A stretch of 64,000 nucleotides of DNA from Mallotus nudiflorus (GCA_947683625.1 CANTUR010000644.1:1663501-1727500); one strand, 5' to 3'. Positions 34,310 through 46,400 are shown, counted from the first letter of the stretch. The notes: generated by a model from the letters alone, not told the origin. Numbers and translations are program-made.

Positions 34310-36266
34310 TGAGTGGCCCGAGCACTCGAGTGAAAAAGCTTTTTTAATAATTACTACCTCTGGAAAGTTTCATGAGAATTTTTATGTTTTATTTCTGAGG
34401 GACATGGCAACTTTACTGAATAAGGATAAATGATTGATATCAAGAGGAACGAGATGCTTTTTTTATTTTGTGGAGTCACCACCTGATTTTTAGAAAATTA
34501 GGAAAATAAAAGGGACAACATATGATATTTAATGTATAGCTACCGCAACACCATAGTTTTGGTAATAATAGTTTGTATAGCATTCACACAATACATCAGA
34601 TAGTGGAAGATAATAAAGCTGAAATATCATTATTACATCACTTTCCTAATAAAATACATATAAAAGGAAAAAAAGATTACAAAGAAGTAAATCTAACTTA
34701 GATGTAATGAACCTACAAGGTTAACACAACTATGCACGTAGCTTACTGGATCACATGAATAATGGGATATGTAATGGACACTCAATCACTTGAAAGAGTA
34801 AGCAAAATGTACACAATCATGCATGTTTGCAGTGATTATTTATTCTATAATAATGTATGATGATGATATAAAGGATGGATGATGATGACATCATTGGGCC
34901 AAGAACATGATGACTCTATTCCACAATATGAACTTTCGTATGATTGATATTTACTGTGTGATTTCATGTTTCAAAACTAGAGGATGCACGATGAACATGT
35001 GAGATGAGTAAAACAAAGCATAAATTATTCATATAGATGTAACTTGTCAGTCTCATCATGTAAGCATAATAAATTTCATAAATGCTGGTGACAATAAAGT
35101 AAAATGCAGTGCAATAAAATAAACATGCTAAAATGATTATGTGGTCCTCATATTCGACTAAGCCTGTATGAGTTTTAAAGCTTTAACTTCGAGGGATTAT
35201 CAAGATTTCTTCGTTGAGAGGTTCAAAATAACGTGTAGAATGATGCTAGTTTGTATACATTTAAAGCATACTTTGATAAAGATGAGGGTAAGTTTGGTGG
35301 AACGGAGGCCTAATAAGCAAAGAAAAATGCAGTAGGAGAGCTAAAACTATCTAAGAGTGAGTTTCCAATGTCTTTGAGGTGACAAATTTTTGAGTGTGTG
35401 TGTGTGTGTTTTTCTCTTACTCCCCTCCTTAAATGAGGTGTGTAGACACCTATTTATAGTGTAAAAATTAAAGAAAAAAGGGCTATGTGTGTTGTCCCGT
35501 GCACATCCCTAGGATGGAGCGTGTGGCTGCATGCTTAGCGCATGGTCACATGCACTTTCATGCATTACTCATGTAATTCAGGGCTTTTTTGGGCTATTCT
35601 TACATTGGATCCTAGAGTTTTTGGACTTTCGAATGCGCTTTTGAAGTCCATTTTGTCTAATTCAGCCTCAATTTTAACTCATGACATCTAGGGGTGTTTG
35701 TGACTACATGCACACTTCTAAGTGACATGCGCTTATCCTTGGGTTGTTTTGGACGATTCCAGGACCACTTTTAGAGGTTTTGGAGTCTTATGAACATGTT
35801 TCCAAAGTCTATTCTATCCAATTCTGCTTTGATTTTAGCATGTGACACCTGGGGGTGTTTATGGTTACACACGCACTAATCCTCGGGTTATCTTAGATTA
35901 TTTTAGGAGCACTTCCAGAGGTTTAGGAGCCTTCCAGATGTGTTTTCAAAATTCATTTTATCAAAATCAATTTTCATTTTTTCCATAAAATTAGGTCCCG
36001 GTCTAATGAAATGAACACTGGCTCAACAAGTTGCATATTCTTAAAGAAGATTGCTTGAAATAAGCCTCTTATTGTTATGATCATTCGTATTTCATAATAT
36101 CAGAGTGCAACTTAATGGCTCGGTGATTGATTTTGCACACTGGTGTGATTGGTTAGGTTTTAAGGTTGCACACTTCAAGGGTGTTATGAATGAGCAGACT
36201 CTAGTCTTTTTAAGATTGATTTCATCATCGGACCTTTTTAGGGACAATCAAATTTGATTTATAAAA
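34310..36266 (-). mobile_element. Minus-strand Tat element, 5' LTR
   Basis: This is the partner of 10785-12858; the left border TGAGTGGCCCGAGC is homologous to TGAGCAACCTGAGC. The right end near ATTTATAAAAAT is less certain (about 5 bp) because the copies differ there. It is followed by TCTTA and then by chromovirus pol sequence. Confidence 0.8.
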
Positions 36267-36273
36267 ATTCTTA

Positions 36274-39250
36274 AAAAGGGGTATCAAGGATATTTGGCTT
36301 TGGTTAGGGACACAATTGTAGAGCCAAAATCCATTTTAAATGTTCCTATAACTTATAAGTTTCATGATGTCTTTCCTAATGAATTGCTGGGTTTACCACC
36401 TCATAGAGAGATAGAATTTTCCATTAATGTGGTTCCAAGCACAACTTATATCTTTATGCCACCTTATAAGATGGCTCTTGTAGAGTTAAAAGAGTTGAAG
36501 GAGTAGTTGTAAGATTTGTTGGATAAAGGTTTCATTAGACCCAACACTTCTCCTTAGGGTGCACTAGTGTTGTTTATAAGGAAGAAAGATGGTACACTCA
36601 GATTGTGTATTGACTTTAAATAATTGAATAAGGTGACTATCAAGAACAATTATCCACTTTCGAGGATATATGATTTATTTGATCAGCTTCAAGGTGCACA
36701 GTTCTTCCTTAAGGTTGACTTGAGATTGAGTTATTAGTAGTTGCGTATAAGAGAAGCAGACATTCCTAAAATGACGTTCTGTGCAAGATATGGCCATTAT
36801 GAGTTTGTTGTGATGTCTTTTGCATTAACCAATGCACCAACAACTTTTATGGACTTAATTAATAGAGTGTTCAAACTATTTTTGGATCAGTTTATTATAG
36901 TATTCATTGATGACATATTAGTGTATTCAAAAGGCATGGAAGAGCATGTGTATCATTTGAGAATAGTGTTACAGACACTAAGGGAATATAAGCTTTATGC
37001 TAAGTTCTCTAAGTGTGATTTTCAGCTTGAAAGTGTAGCATTCCTTAGGCATATTGTGTCCAAGGATGGTATTCAAGTAGATCCACAGAAGATTAAGGCA
37101 GTATTTGAATGGCCTAAATTGACATTAGTTATGGAGATTAAGAGTTTCTTAGGTTTAACAGGGTATTATATGAGGTTTGTTCAGGATTTCTTAAGGATTG
37201 CAACACCTATGACCCACCTAACTCAGAAAAATATGAAGTTTGTGTTGTAAAAAGCATGTGAGAATAGCTTTCAACTACTAAAGGAGAAGTTGACTATGAC
37301 ACCAGTGTTGACGTTGCCTAATGGAGTAGATAAGTTTTCTGTATAGGGTTATTGGCCTAGGTTGTTTATCAATGCAAAATGGTGGAGTAGTAGCTTATGC
37401 CTCTAGATAATTAAAGAAGCACGAGTAGAACTATCCTACTCATGACCTAGAGATGGTTGTTATTATCTTCACTCTCAAGATTTGGAGACATTATCTATAT
37501 AGGGTAACTTGTGAGATTTTCACTAACCATAAGAGTTTGAAATATATTTTTCAGTAGAGAGATATGAATTTGAGACAAAGAAGATGGTTGGAACTTTTAA
37601 AAGACTATGATTGTGACATTTTGTACCACTCAAGTAAAGTGAATGTAGTGGTAGATGTTTTAAGTAAGAAGTCTTCGGGTAGTCTTGCTCACATTAGTAT
37701 GGAAAGGAGGCCTTTAATATAAGATATGCATAAGTTAGTAAAGCTAGGGTTAATGATGAAGATAATTAAGTCGATAGGATTGATTGCTCAGTTTAGAGTT
37801 AGATTGATATTGAGGGATAGGATCAAGGCAAATCAAAGTCGAGATTTTGATTTGTTAAAGCTTATTAAGAAAGTTCATGAAGGAAAATTTATCAATTTTA
37901 ACCTTGATGATGAAGGTGTTTTATGGATTAGTGGAAGATTGTGCACCTAATATGGAAAATTTAAAAGAGAGATCTTGGAGGAAGCTCATTATGCAGCTTA
38001 TAGTATACATCCTGGTTCTACCAAGATGTACTATAATATAAAGGATATCTATTGGCAGGATGGAATGAGATGGCAAAATTTGTTTCCAAGTGTTAGACAT
38101 GTCAGCAAATGAAAGTATAGCACCAAAAACCTTTAAGAAAACTTCAACCTCTTCCGATTCCTGAGTGGAAATGGGAGAAAATCACCATGGATTTTGTGAT
38201 AGGGTTACCTCATTCAAAAGATGGACATGATACCATTTGGTTGATAGTGGACAGGTCAACAAAATCAGCTCACTTTCTACAAGTTAAAGCTATTTATGTG
38301 GTGGCTAAATTGGTTAGATTATACATCAAACACATTATGTGTCTTTATAGGGTGTTTTTTTTATTATTTTTTATAAAGGTTCAATGTTTACCTTACGATT
38401 TTGGCATAAATTACAAGAAGCATTGGATACCATACTTGATTTTAGCACTACTTTTCATCCTCAAATGGATGGTCAATCAAAGAGAATGATCCAAACACTT
38501 AAGGATATGTTGAGAATGTGTGTAATGGATCTTGGAGGCAGTTGGGATAACCATTTGCTATTGGTAGAATTTGCTTATAATAACATCTATCACAGTAGTA
38601 TTGAGATTGTGCCCTATAAAGCTTTATATGGGAGGAAGTGTAGTTCTTTTTTATGTTGTAATGCAGTTAGAGAAAGAGAGCTAACTAACTGAAAATTATT
38701 AAGGATATGTCCGAGAAGGTTGCTTTCATTAAATGAATATTAGAAACGTCAGCTAATAGGCAGAAAAGCTATGTAAACCTGAAGCGAAAGGATGTGGAAT
38801 TCTAAATTGGGGAATATATGTTCTTAAAGGTATCACTAATTAAGGGTTTTATGAGAATTGGCAGGAAAGGAAAATTGGCATCAAGATATGTAGGGCCTTT
38901 CGAGATTCTAGAGAGAGTTGGTATGGTTGCCTATCAGTTGCCTTTACCTCCAAGTTTGTCTAAAGTGCATCGAGTGTTTCATGTTTCGATGCTTAGAAAA
39001 TACATCTTAGATCCTTCATATGTTTTACAACTCCAAAGTGTGGAAGTGAATGAAGATTTGACATATGAGGAGGAACCAGTTGTAATTGTTGACTATCAAG
39101 TTCGTCAGTTGCATTCTAAATAGATTTTTATGGTTAAAGTCTTGTGGAGGAATAACAATATTAAAGAGCATATGTGGAAGACTGAGACAGAGATGTGAGT
39201 GGCATATTTGTATCTTTTTCCTCAATGAAACCTTGTACTCTTTTCTGTTT
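36274..39250 (+). pseudogene. Chromovirus pol: RT, RNase H, integrase, chromodomain
   Basis: After the nested element the chromovirus resumes with KGYQGYLALVRDTIVEPKS. RT includes HDVFPNELLGLPPHREIEF, KKDGTLRLCIDF and the catalytic VFIDDILVYSKGMEEH (about 36900). RNase H runs at about 37330-37690. Integrase follows with MDFVIGLPHSKDGHDTIW (38187) and ends near 38700. GRKGKLASRYVGPFEILERV (about 38853) leads to FHVSMLRKYILDPS and then a group II chromodomain (EEEPVVIVDYQVRQLHSK to VKVLWRNN, about 39068-39155). Chromodomains in this clade are thought to guide integration to heterochromatin. Stops are mainly TAG/TAA at Gln or Trp sites, and frameshifts occur in RNase H and integrase. Confidence 0.85.
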
Positions 39251-39275
39251 GTTAAAATTCGAGGATGAATTTTTG

Positions 39276-39289
39276 TAAGGAGGGAAGAT
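39276..39289 (+). other. Chromovirus polypurine tract
   Basis: AAGGAGGGAAGA lies immediately before the TGTAACAACC start of the 3' LTR, as expected for the plus-strand primer. Confidence 0.75.
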
Positions 39290-39463
39290 TGTAACAACCT
39301 ATATTTTACTTATTAAATTAAAATATGGATTTTAGAGTATTAATTATTATTTTATGAAATTATTTTTAAATGAGTATTTTAATAAAATTTTAAAAAAAAT
39401 TGAGAAATTGTATTTATATATATTTATGTGTATGTATACAATTAGTGGGTAAAATTTTTACTC

Positions 39464-39470
<7 letters not shown>

Positions 39471-39544
<74 letters not shown>
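39471..39544. repeat. (TA)n microsatellite in chromovirus 3' LTR
   Basis: About 37 TA units lie here; the 5' LTR has only about seven at the same place (about 6116-6129). This is a private expansion after insertion. Confidence 0.95.
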
Positions 39545-39546
<2 letters not shown>

Positions 39547-40858
39547 CCTCCTTTTATTTATTTTTTTCTTCTTTCTTTTTCTTTCTTTTCTTTTCTTTTT
39601 ACCTCCCACCAGCCACCACCTCTGCCTACACCAACCACCACTGCCAACAGCTCCATACGCCACCAGTAGCTTCCTACTTCCAACCGACTGCCTTTCTCCC
39701 TCTCTCTCCTTCATTTTTCTGGCCAACTGAGTATAAAAAGGGGTGTCATCGTAGCCTTCGGCACCGCCAGCCATCGCTGCTAGTACCGTTGCATTCCTTA
39801 TCCTCTAGGCAATGTTTTCCCTCTAGCAATTTGTTCGATCTACACCAGCAGCTACCTCAATTGGAGGTAAAATGATTTTTAGGTTTTTGGCCAATTTCTT
39901 TTATTTGAGTAGGAATAAGGCTTTATGGTAGTTATGAGAAATGAAATTAGAGTCAGGAGCTTTCCATTGATATATTTTTCATAATTTTGATGAATTTATT
40001 GGAATTTTTAGGTTTTTGGTGTTTGGGTTAGTATCCCGGGTCTGGGTGTTTTATATTTTTAATAAATATTATAAATTGTGTAGATTAAACTTTATAAAAG
40101 GGGTTTTATGAAATTATTTGTGGAATTTAAGATATAATGTTTGAAAGAAATTATGTTTAAATATATTTTTAGAGAAAAATTTATGTTTTATTGTTTATTC
40201 AGTTTTAATTAAATTTATAGTTATTTAATATATGTGAGACTGATTTTAAATAATAAAAGTATGAAAATAATTTTTATAAGAAAATTGCAATGATGAATTT
40301 CTTGATTATTTTAAAAACTTAATTTTTTCTTTTAACATTTTTATTATATAATTGAATTATCTAAATAGTTTATTTATATTAAACAATAATTTTATTATGA
40401 AAGTTTAAAAGAAGTTTTATAACTTCAATTGTTTTAAATTGTTGATTTTGGTTATATTAAATAAGAATTTTATTAATGATTTGAGAATGGATTTCCTTTA
40501 TGTTTTACTTATTTAAATGAATTAAATTGTAATAACTTAATTAAATTCTTTGATATGTTAGTAGATTTGATAAAATTATATTGTTTATATGTGTGTAACT
40601 GTATTAGTTCTCGGTTAGGCATAAAGTGTAGTTCATGAGCCCAACTTGAGTTATTGGGTTATGGAATTATAGAGTGTTGTTTTATGCAGGAATAACTCTA
40701 CTTTTAGTAGAGAGATTCTATCAAATTTTTGATAGGTTTCTAGTGAAATGTCACATCAGTATGTGCTAATTATTGAGTTTAATTTGAATTATATCTTAGA
40801 TTGAGTCTTTTTCCTTAGAAATTTAGAATGTATAAGGTTAGGATTTTTAAACCTCATT

Positions 40859-40865
<7 letters not shown>

Positions 40866-40944
<79 letters not shown>
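40866..40944. repeat. (TA)n plus T run in chromovirus 3' LTR
   Basis: About 24 TA units are followed by some 31 T. The 5' LTR partner (7484-7552) has TA only, so the T run arose in this copy. Confidence 0.95.
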
Positions 40945-42101
40945 CTTTCCCTATAGCCACACCATAAGCTAGGTCTTCAGGGCATGATCAGTTAATCAGC
41001 GTCGAGGAGCGTGTCCCACCTATGAGTTATTATTATATATATATATGCATTTTATAGAGAAATTCTTACCCAACATCCATATTTTGATGTTATTATGAAT
41101 GAATATGTTATGTTGTATTAAACCTTTAATTGCTTCGTAATTATTGTGGATTTATTACTAGTAAATATATAAATTTGAATGTTGTATATTTGGTTTGGAT
41201 GCTATTTATTTATTGATATAGTTTTGTTATTCCGATGTGATATATTATAGAGGATAGTAGTAGAACATGCTACCTAGTGGGCTACACTAGGATTATGTGT
41301 GCACCAATACACTAGATGGGTAGGATATGAATTTTTATTTACCATGAGATTATATGATTAATTGAAATTCTTTAGATAGATAGGGATATGCTTGTGGCAA
41401 CTCAGTTGATCTTTCAAGGTCTCAGGGTGGTCTACTACCCAATTGGATAAGAGAAATATTATTTGGACTCAAAAAAGCCTAATGGCTAGTAAGGCATAAT
41501 GTTTGAGGTTATGAAAAATCTTAGCATTCTGCTCCGATCCTCCATTTGTGTCCAGTTATATTGGTATGATAATGTACTCGAGCATTTACATGGAATGTAT
41601 GTACAAATTAAATAAATATGAATATAAGATAAACATTATTATGATGCTTGAGTGTTTGTACCCTTATGTTGCATATACATAATGATAACTCACTCAGTGA
41701 GATCTAATTCCCCTCAATTATTTTTTTTCAAGATTTCTCTCTATAAGCCTCCTATAGTACTCCTCTTCACCGGATCCATTTTTCACCGGCTTACTCATGT
41801 AAATCTTAATCTGACATTTCTTTGTACTTCTTAGCTGCTGTAGTAGTAGTATATTCTTGTAATAGTGTGTTATGATAAACTTTTGCAGAGGTAACGTCCT
41901 TGGGTTGTATGTTTAAATATTCTTTCATGATGTTATATGTGGATGATTCTCTAAGTTTTTAAAAGATTTTAATTTTGGGGTCATTTTATAATTAAATTGG
42001 TATGAATGCTATGTTTTTAGCTTGTTACGGGTTACAAATTCACATGAATTTTCGTTCCTTAACGCTAGTCATGACCCTTGGGTTTGGGTCGTGATATCAA
42101 C

Positions 42102-42879
42102 CGTTAAAATTAGACTTATTTTTTACATTTCAGTTCTAAAACTTTAAAATATTTTATACTTTAAATAAATAATTTTATTTTTATTTATAATTTATTAAAT
42201 TATTTAATTTTCATAATAATTGTATTAACTGATTAAAAATAATAACAAAAAAATTAAAAATACTTCTTTTTTAAATTATTAGTTGTGTTAAAAATGACAA
42301 ATAAAATTAATTGTTAATTTAATTATTTAAAATAAATAAATTAATATACCATATATGAATATATACTTTTATATTTAGATAAATTCAAATAGTTTTGTCA
42401 ACATTATAATTTGTGTAAGATTTCAAAAAACTTTTGAATTCAATTATATTTAAATTAGATGTTTTCAAAAAATATATTTCTTTAAATTAAGCTATTTTGT
42501 AAAAAATATGTTCACTTATTTAATTGCTCAAATATTTATTGTAAAATAATCTATGTTAAAGAAATATTTTTGAAAAAATAGTCTATGTTAAATTCAATTG
42601 AGTATAAAAATTATTTAAAATATAACACAAATTATAACATTGACAAAATTGATTGAGTTTTATCCATATAACAATGGTGGTTGTTTTGAAAGAGGTGTTG
42701 ATGAAAGAGGATGAAGAAGGAAGAAGACAATATAATTGATGACATGGCAAGGAGATATGAGTTGGTTGTATACATGTCTCAAATTAGTGGGTTTAAATGA
42801 CACATAAGCACATTCTATTTGACTTAATGGAGAAGAACTAATGAGTAAGAATTTAAAAACTAATAGGACTCAATTAAAT
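42102..42879 (+). repeat. R1 dispersed repeat, copy A, right part
   Basis: The match to the intact R1 copy resumes here and corresponds to about 48571-49350. The segment TCCATATAACAATGGTGG through GACATGGCAAGGAGATATGA is the best conserved. No protein is encoded. Confidence 0.75.
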
Positions 42880-44219
42880 AAAAGACAAAGCAGAATTTAT
42901 TCATCTTTTATATCCTCTTCTCTTGTTGACATTGGATGCAAAGACAAAGTAGCAGCAGCAGTAGCTAATTAATCAAAAAACATATCTTTTTTTCTTATTA
43001 AGCCCTGCAAAATCTAGAGGAAAATTTTTATGACTCATTGCATTTAATTTTTCAATTTGTCAAATCACAAGCTGAAAATTGTTATAACTTCTATCTACCC
43101 ATAATCGAATAGAAAATGTTAATATAAATAAAAATAACAATAATTAAATTTAATCACTATAATTAATAAAATAAAAAAATGTTTTTTTATAAATAAAAAA
43201 TACTTTTTAATTTTTTAATAAGATTGAAAGTGAATTTACATGTGAAAGTGAATAACCCTACAGATGAATGTAAATAAATTTACAGCTGAAGATTAATAAA
43301 TATGCATGTTCATTAACCTTCAATAAACCTGCTAGTGATGATCAATGAATCTACAGATAAAAATTAATTAATATGCATTATTTAAATAATAATTTACATG
43401 TTTTACCTTATGAACATATATTATTAAAGTAATGACCTATATTATTTAATTAAAAATAAAAATACAAGTAAAAGTTTATTTATTATAATTAAAAAATAAA
43501 AAAATCAAATATTTTTTAATGAATAAAAATTTTATTTTGACTAAAATTAAGAATAAAAAAATTATATTCAACCATTGTAATTAATAAAAAAATACTAATT
43601 TTTTGATAAATAAAAAAAATTTCATTTCTATTAACTTTTTAAAAAAATTAGTATAAAAAATAAGAATAAAAAATTACAAACAGTTGCTCTTGGGTGGGTA
43701 GCTCATCTTACCATCCATTTTTTTGTTCTCCAAATTTAACGCTGTTGAGGTTACTTTTTAATTCAAACGTGTAATATAGATAAGTTCCATGATATAACAA
43801 TTGGTTTTATTTTCTTCCTTTCGATGTAAAAAATAAATAAATAAATAATCAATGGACAGAACCCGGAAACAAACCCAAGACACACGATTACAACCCTACT
43901 ACGTTATACTAAAAGCAAATGTAAAAGGAAACAAACATAGAACATGGTTCAAATGGATTAAAAGCTAACATGAAACAAACACTGTAACCCAACATCAATA
44001 AAATAAATTCAGCATCACTATATTGTTTAAACATCAGCCAGAAGTGCTGCAACTAGTATTTTTATTTGTAAAAATTATGAAAATTTTGAATTCATAATTC
44101 TACAATCATCATGCACTGTTATTGATAAACATTTTACTTTTAAATACTACATTTTGAATGGTTTGAACTTCCAACGAGTTGAAAAGTCAGGACATTCACT
44201 TAAAAAAAAAAAAAAAAAA

Positions 44220-44654
44220 CTATGCAATCATAAATTTTGCCTCACGCAAATGCTGTGAAACTTCCAAGTGCTTCTCCTCCATTTTTTTGCTATGTTCCAA
44301 CTTGAGTGTCTTCCTTCTTCTTTTAATGCTAAATTCAAGTTTGGTTATTCTTTCATATTCTTCAACCATATCTTTCACCTCTGTCTCAAGCTCCTTTGTC
44401 TTCGTTGTCCAAACCTTGTAAGTGTTAGTGCTCCTAAACTGCTCTTTCAGAATAACACCGTCAGCCATATCAGTTTCGAGAGCAATGAGTTTCTTTAATT
44501 CTGAATCTAACATTTTATAGTGCTTCTCCAGATTCTCCAAGTAATAGCGTTTTTGTTGCTTACGAGCCTTTATATCTTGCGATATTTTGTATCCGAGGTT
44601 AGCAGTTGCGGCTGTTGCAGAAACACCCTCACCCGAAAGATCAGAATCAGCCAT
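44220..44654 (-). CDS. Short coiled-coil protein, CC-NLR N-terminus-like (copy 1)
   Basis: The plausible start is the ATG at 44654 (MADSDLSGEGVSATAATANL), giving 144 residues; an upstream in-frame extension has no ATG. The protein is hydrophilic with heptad-like segments: RYYLENLEKHYKMLDSELKK (about 43-62), TKELETEVKDMVEEYERITK (about 91-110) and SKKMEEKHLEVSQHLREAK near the end. The ENLxxL..LxxL spacing and ELExEVxxMxEEYER resemble the coiled-coil start of RPS2/RPS5-type CC-NLR proteins, but no P-loop or NB-ARC follows. A 120-bp GT..AG intron (44695-44814) lies just upstream in the 5' untranslated region. Possible roles are a CC-only resistance relative or an unrelated coiled-coil protein. 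The open frame and the second copy support it being real. Confidence 0.6.
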   Translation of the reverse strand: MADSDLSGEGVSATAATANLGYKISQDIKARKQQKRYYLENLEKHYKMLDSELKKLIALETDMADGVILKEQFRSTNTYKVWTTKTKELETEVKDMVEEYERITKLEFSIKRRRKTLKLEHSKKMEEKHLEVSQHLREAKFMIA

Positions 44655-44694
44655 TGCCAAATGAAGAAATTGCCTTCTCTGAACCAACGTAAAC

Positions 44695-44814
44695 CTACAG
44701 AGAGAGAAAAAAAAAAGATTCTTTTAAGAATTATGTACTTCAACTTATGAGTTAGGAGCATTTGACATAGTTAAAGATAAACAGGGAAAGAGAAGGTAGA
44801 GTAAAATCAGGTAC
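44695..44814 (-). other. 5' UTR intron of coiled-coil gene copy 1
   Basis: On the minus strand the exon end CTCAG is followed by GTACCT, and a polypyrimidine tract ending TCTCTCTGTAG precedes GTTTACG at 44694. The same borders occur in copy 2 (55650-55777). Conservation of both splice signals in both copies supports a real intron. Confidence 0.55.
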
Positions 44815-45046
44815 CTGAGTTATATTACTGTGTGCGTTCTGTGGATCTCCAATGGTGGAGACCTACGATACACGGAGAATTTATAGAATTAGCGAGTATG
44901 TACGGTCCTTGACTTGGCCAATTTTTTTTTTTTTTTTTGAGTGACTACACGCTTGAGTCAGTCCACGTACTGAATACTTAAAATAAATAGTATATACTAT
45001 ATGTACTATTTTTCTATAAAGAGAGAGCTTCAAAAGAAAAAAGAAT

Positions 45047-45215
45047 CTTTTAAGAATTGTGTACTTAAACTGATGAGTTAGGAGCATTTGACATAATTAA
45101 AGATAAACAGGGAAAGAGAAGGTAGCAAAGGTAGAGTAAAATCAGGTACCTGAGTTATATTATTGTGTGCGTTCTCTGATCTCCAATGGCGGAGACCTAT
45201 TAATTATAGAAATAA
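45047..45215. repeat. Extra copy of the coiled-coil gene's first exon and intron start
   Basis: This repeats 44714-44880 (ATTTGACATAATTAAAGATA, then AGGTACCTGAGTTATATTA and TCTCCAATGGCGGAGACC). It is more like the equivalent part of copy 2 (55690-55830) than its neighbour, and no coding exon follows it. It therefore offers a second possible transcription start for copy 1. Confidence 0.6.
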
Positions 45216-45589
45216 TAGGTAATTTATAGAATTATCGAGTTTGTGTGGTCAATAACGTACACGCTTTACTCAATCCACGTACTTAAATACTTAAATAATT
45301 AGTATATACTACATATTTGATTTCCTTATGATAATCTAAGGAATTTTACATATTTTCTAATTATGTACTTCGTTAATTACATATTTGATTTCCTATTAAC
45401 ACTTATCTGCACTGAAAAAAATGTAATAAATTACTATTAAATTATTCATTAAGAGATTTTTATTATCTTTATGTGATTAATATGAAATAATATTAAAAAA
45501 CTAAAACATTAATTATAAACATTAAGTTTGATTCTTAGATTGAAGAGCTCATGCAATGTCAGAATTATATGAAGTTTTTTTTTTTTTTT

Positions 45590-45990
45590 TATGCAAAAAT
45601 AGTATAAATAAATAAGAAATCATAAAAATTTATAAAACCTAAAAATTAAAATTTATAATCAATAAAATATAAATGGTCACGAAATATAGAAAATTAATCA
45701 TCAATGGTATGGTATGAGTAAAAAAGTATTTTATTATTTTTTTAATTATTTGTTATAAAATTTTAAAAAATTTTAAGAAATAGTTAAAAATAAAAGTTTC
45801 ATATATCAAAATTTGTCCTAAATCACAACATTTATGTTTTTAATTTCTATATATTTTACATAGGCATTTTATTTCTTTTCACCCATCACATTAAATGTAT
45901 TGATCCTATGAAGAATTTAAAAGAACTTAATTTTATTTTGAAGTTTTGTATTACAAACAAAGGAAAAATCTCAGATCATAGTGACACTCG
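45590..45990. repeat. R2 AT-rich repeat, copy 1
   Basis: An AT-rich unit running from AAATAAGAAATCATAAAAAT to the TTTACATAGGCATTTTATTT region occurs four times in the window in the same orientation: here, 46965-47300, 49425-49790 and 60950-61380. It is non-coding. Confidence 0.65.
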
Positions 45991-46400
45991 TCTCTTAAAA
46001 TACAAATTGATAGGAACCTATAAAATTAGGTTGTGACAAGTCGTTAGAACTTGTCAGTGGTGCATGAATATCAATCCATTTAATTGTAAGGATAAGAATT
46101 ATATCAATCTGTACCCTTTTCTGCTAAGTAGATTTGGGTATAAATGAGCTTTTAAACTCATTTGATAAACTAGTCAAAATTAAACTCTATAAAATTTTTC
46201 TTGTTTAATTTTATAAAAAAAATATGTGAAAAAGTTGGAGAGCTAGTCCATAAACAAGTTCGCTATTAATTTCGCAAACAAGCTTATAAATTAAACTGTT
46301 TGTGCGCTAGCTTGCAAATGCTCTAGTTAATTAATTTATTTAATATTAAATAAATGACAATGAACCTTGAGGACAAGGTGCCTATAAAAGGGGAAGGTAT

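Larger units (their letters stand above)
10785..36268 (-). mobile_element. Ty3/gypsy Tat-lineage element on the minus strand
   Basis: LTRs at 10785-12858 and 34310-36266 flank a minus-strand gag-protease-RT-RNase H-aRNase H-integrase series read from 32.7 kb down to 26.9 kb. The 5-bp target duplication is GCTTA (10780-10784) and TCTTA (36269-36273), one base diverged. The PBS lies next to the right LTR at 34289-34306. A second, plant-type RNase H after the retroviral RNase H marks the Tat (Ogre-like) clade. An antisense plant mobile domain gene lies between integrase and the left, 3' LTR. The plus-strand Tat element 17398-26697 is inserted inside it. Confidence 0.85.
5938..42096 (+). mobile_element. 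Ty3/gypsy chromovirus (Tekay-like), interrupted by nested elements
   Basis: Two related LTRs (5938-8792 and 39290-42096) enclose, in order, a tRNA-Met-type PBS, gag with a CCHC knuckle, protease, reverse transcriptase, RNase H, integrase, a chromodomain and a polypurine tract. The target duplication is TCAAT on the left and TCAAC on the right; the uninterrupted R1 copy reads GTCAACTATT at that place. Without the 25.5-kb insertion at 10785-36268 the element would be about 10.7 kb, normal for Tekay/Del elements with long LTRs. Internal stops in every domain mean it is dead. Confidence 0.88.
39290..42096 (+). mobile_element. Chromovirus 3' LTR
   Basis: It starts TGTAACAACC and ends GTCGTGATA (terminal CA decayed to TA), then the TCAAC target duplication at 42097-42101. 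It is colinear with 5938-8792 and differs by many substitutions and by the lengths of two TA tracts. The 60-codon open frame at 41652 and its partner at 8346 are conserved only because the LTRs are copies. Confidence 0.86.
42945..46230. repeat. Segmental duplication, copy I
   Basis: From AAAGTAGCAGCAGCAGTAGC onward the sequence matches 50290 onward, later 54370-55990 and 60504-61560, in the same orientation. The block holds coiled-coil gene copy 1, its 3' untranslated region (about 43860-44219) and upstream DNA. The second copy is split by two retroelements. Confidence 0.75.

Noticed and set aside
39400..39774. Frames with long Ile-Tyr runs on both strands
   Set aside because: They are translations of the TA microsatellite in the chromovirus 3' LTR.
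44268..44750. Plus-strand frames opposite coiled-coil gene copy 1
   Set aside because: Shadows of the minus-strand gene; they lack domains and do not respect its intron.
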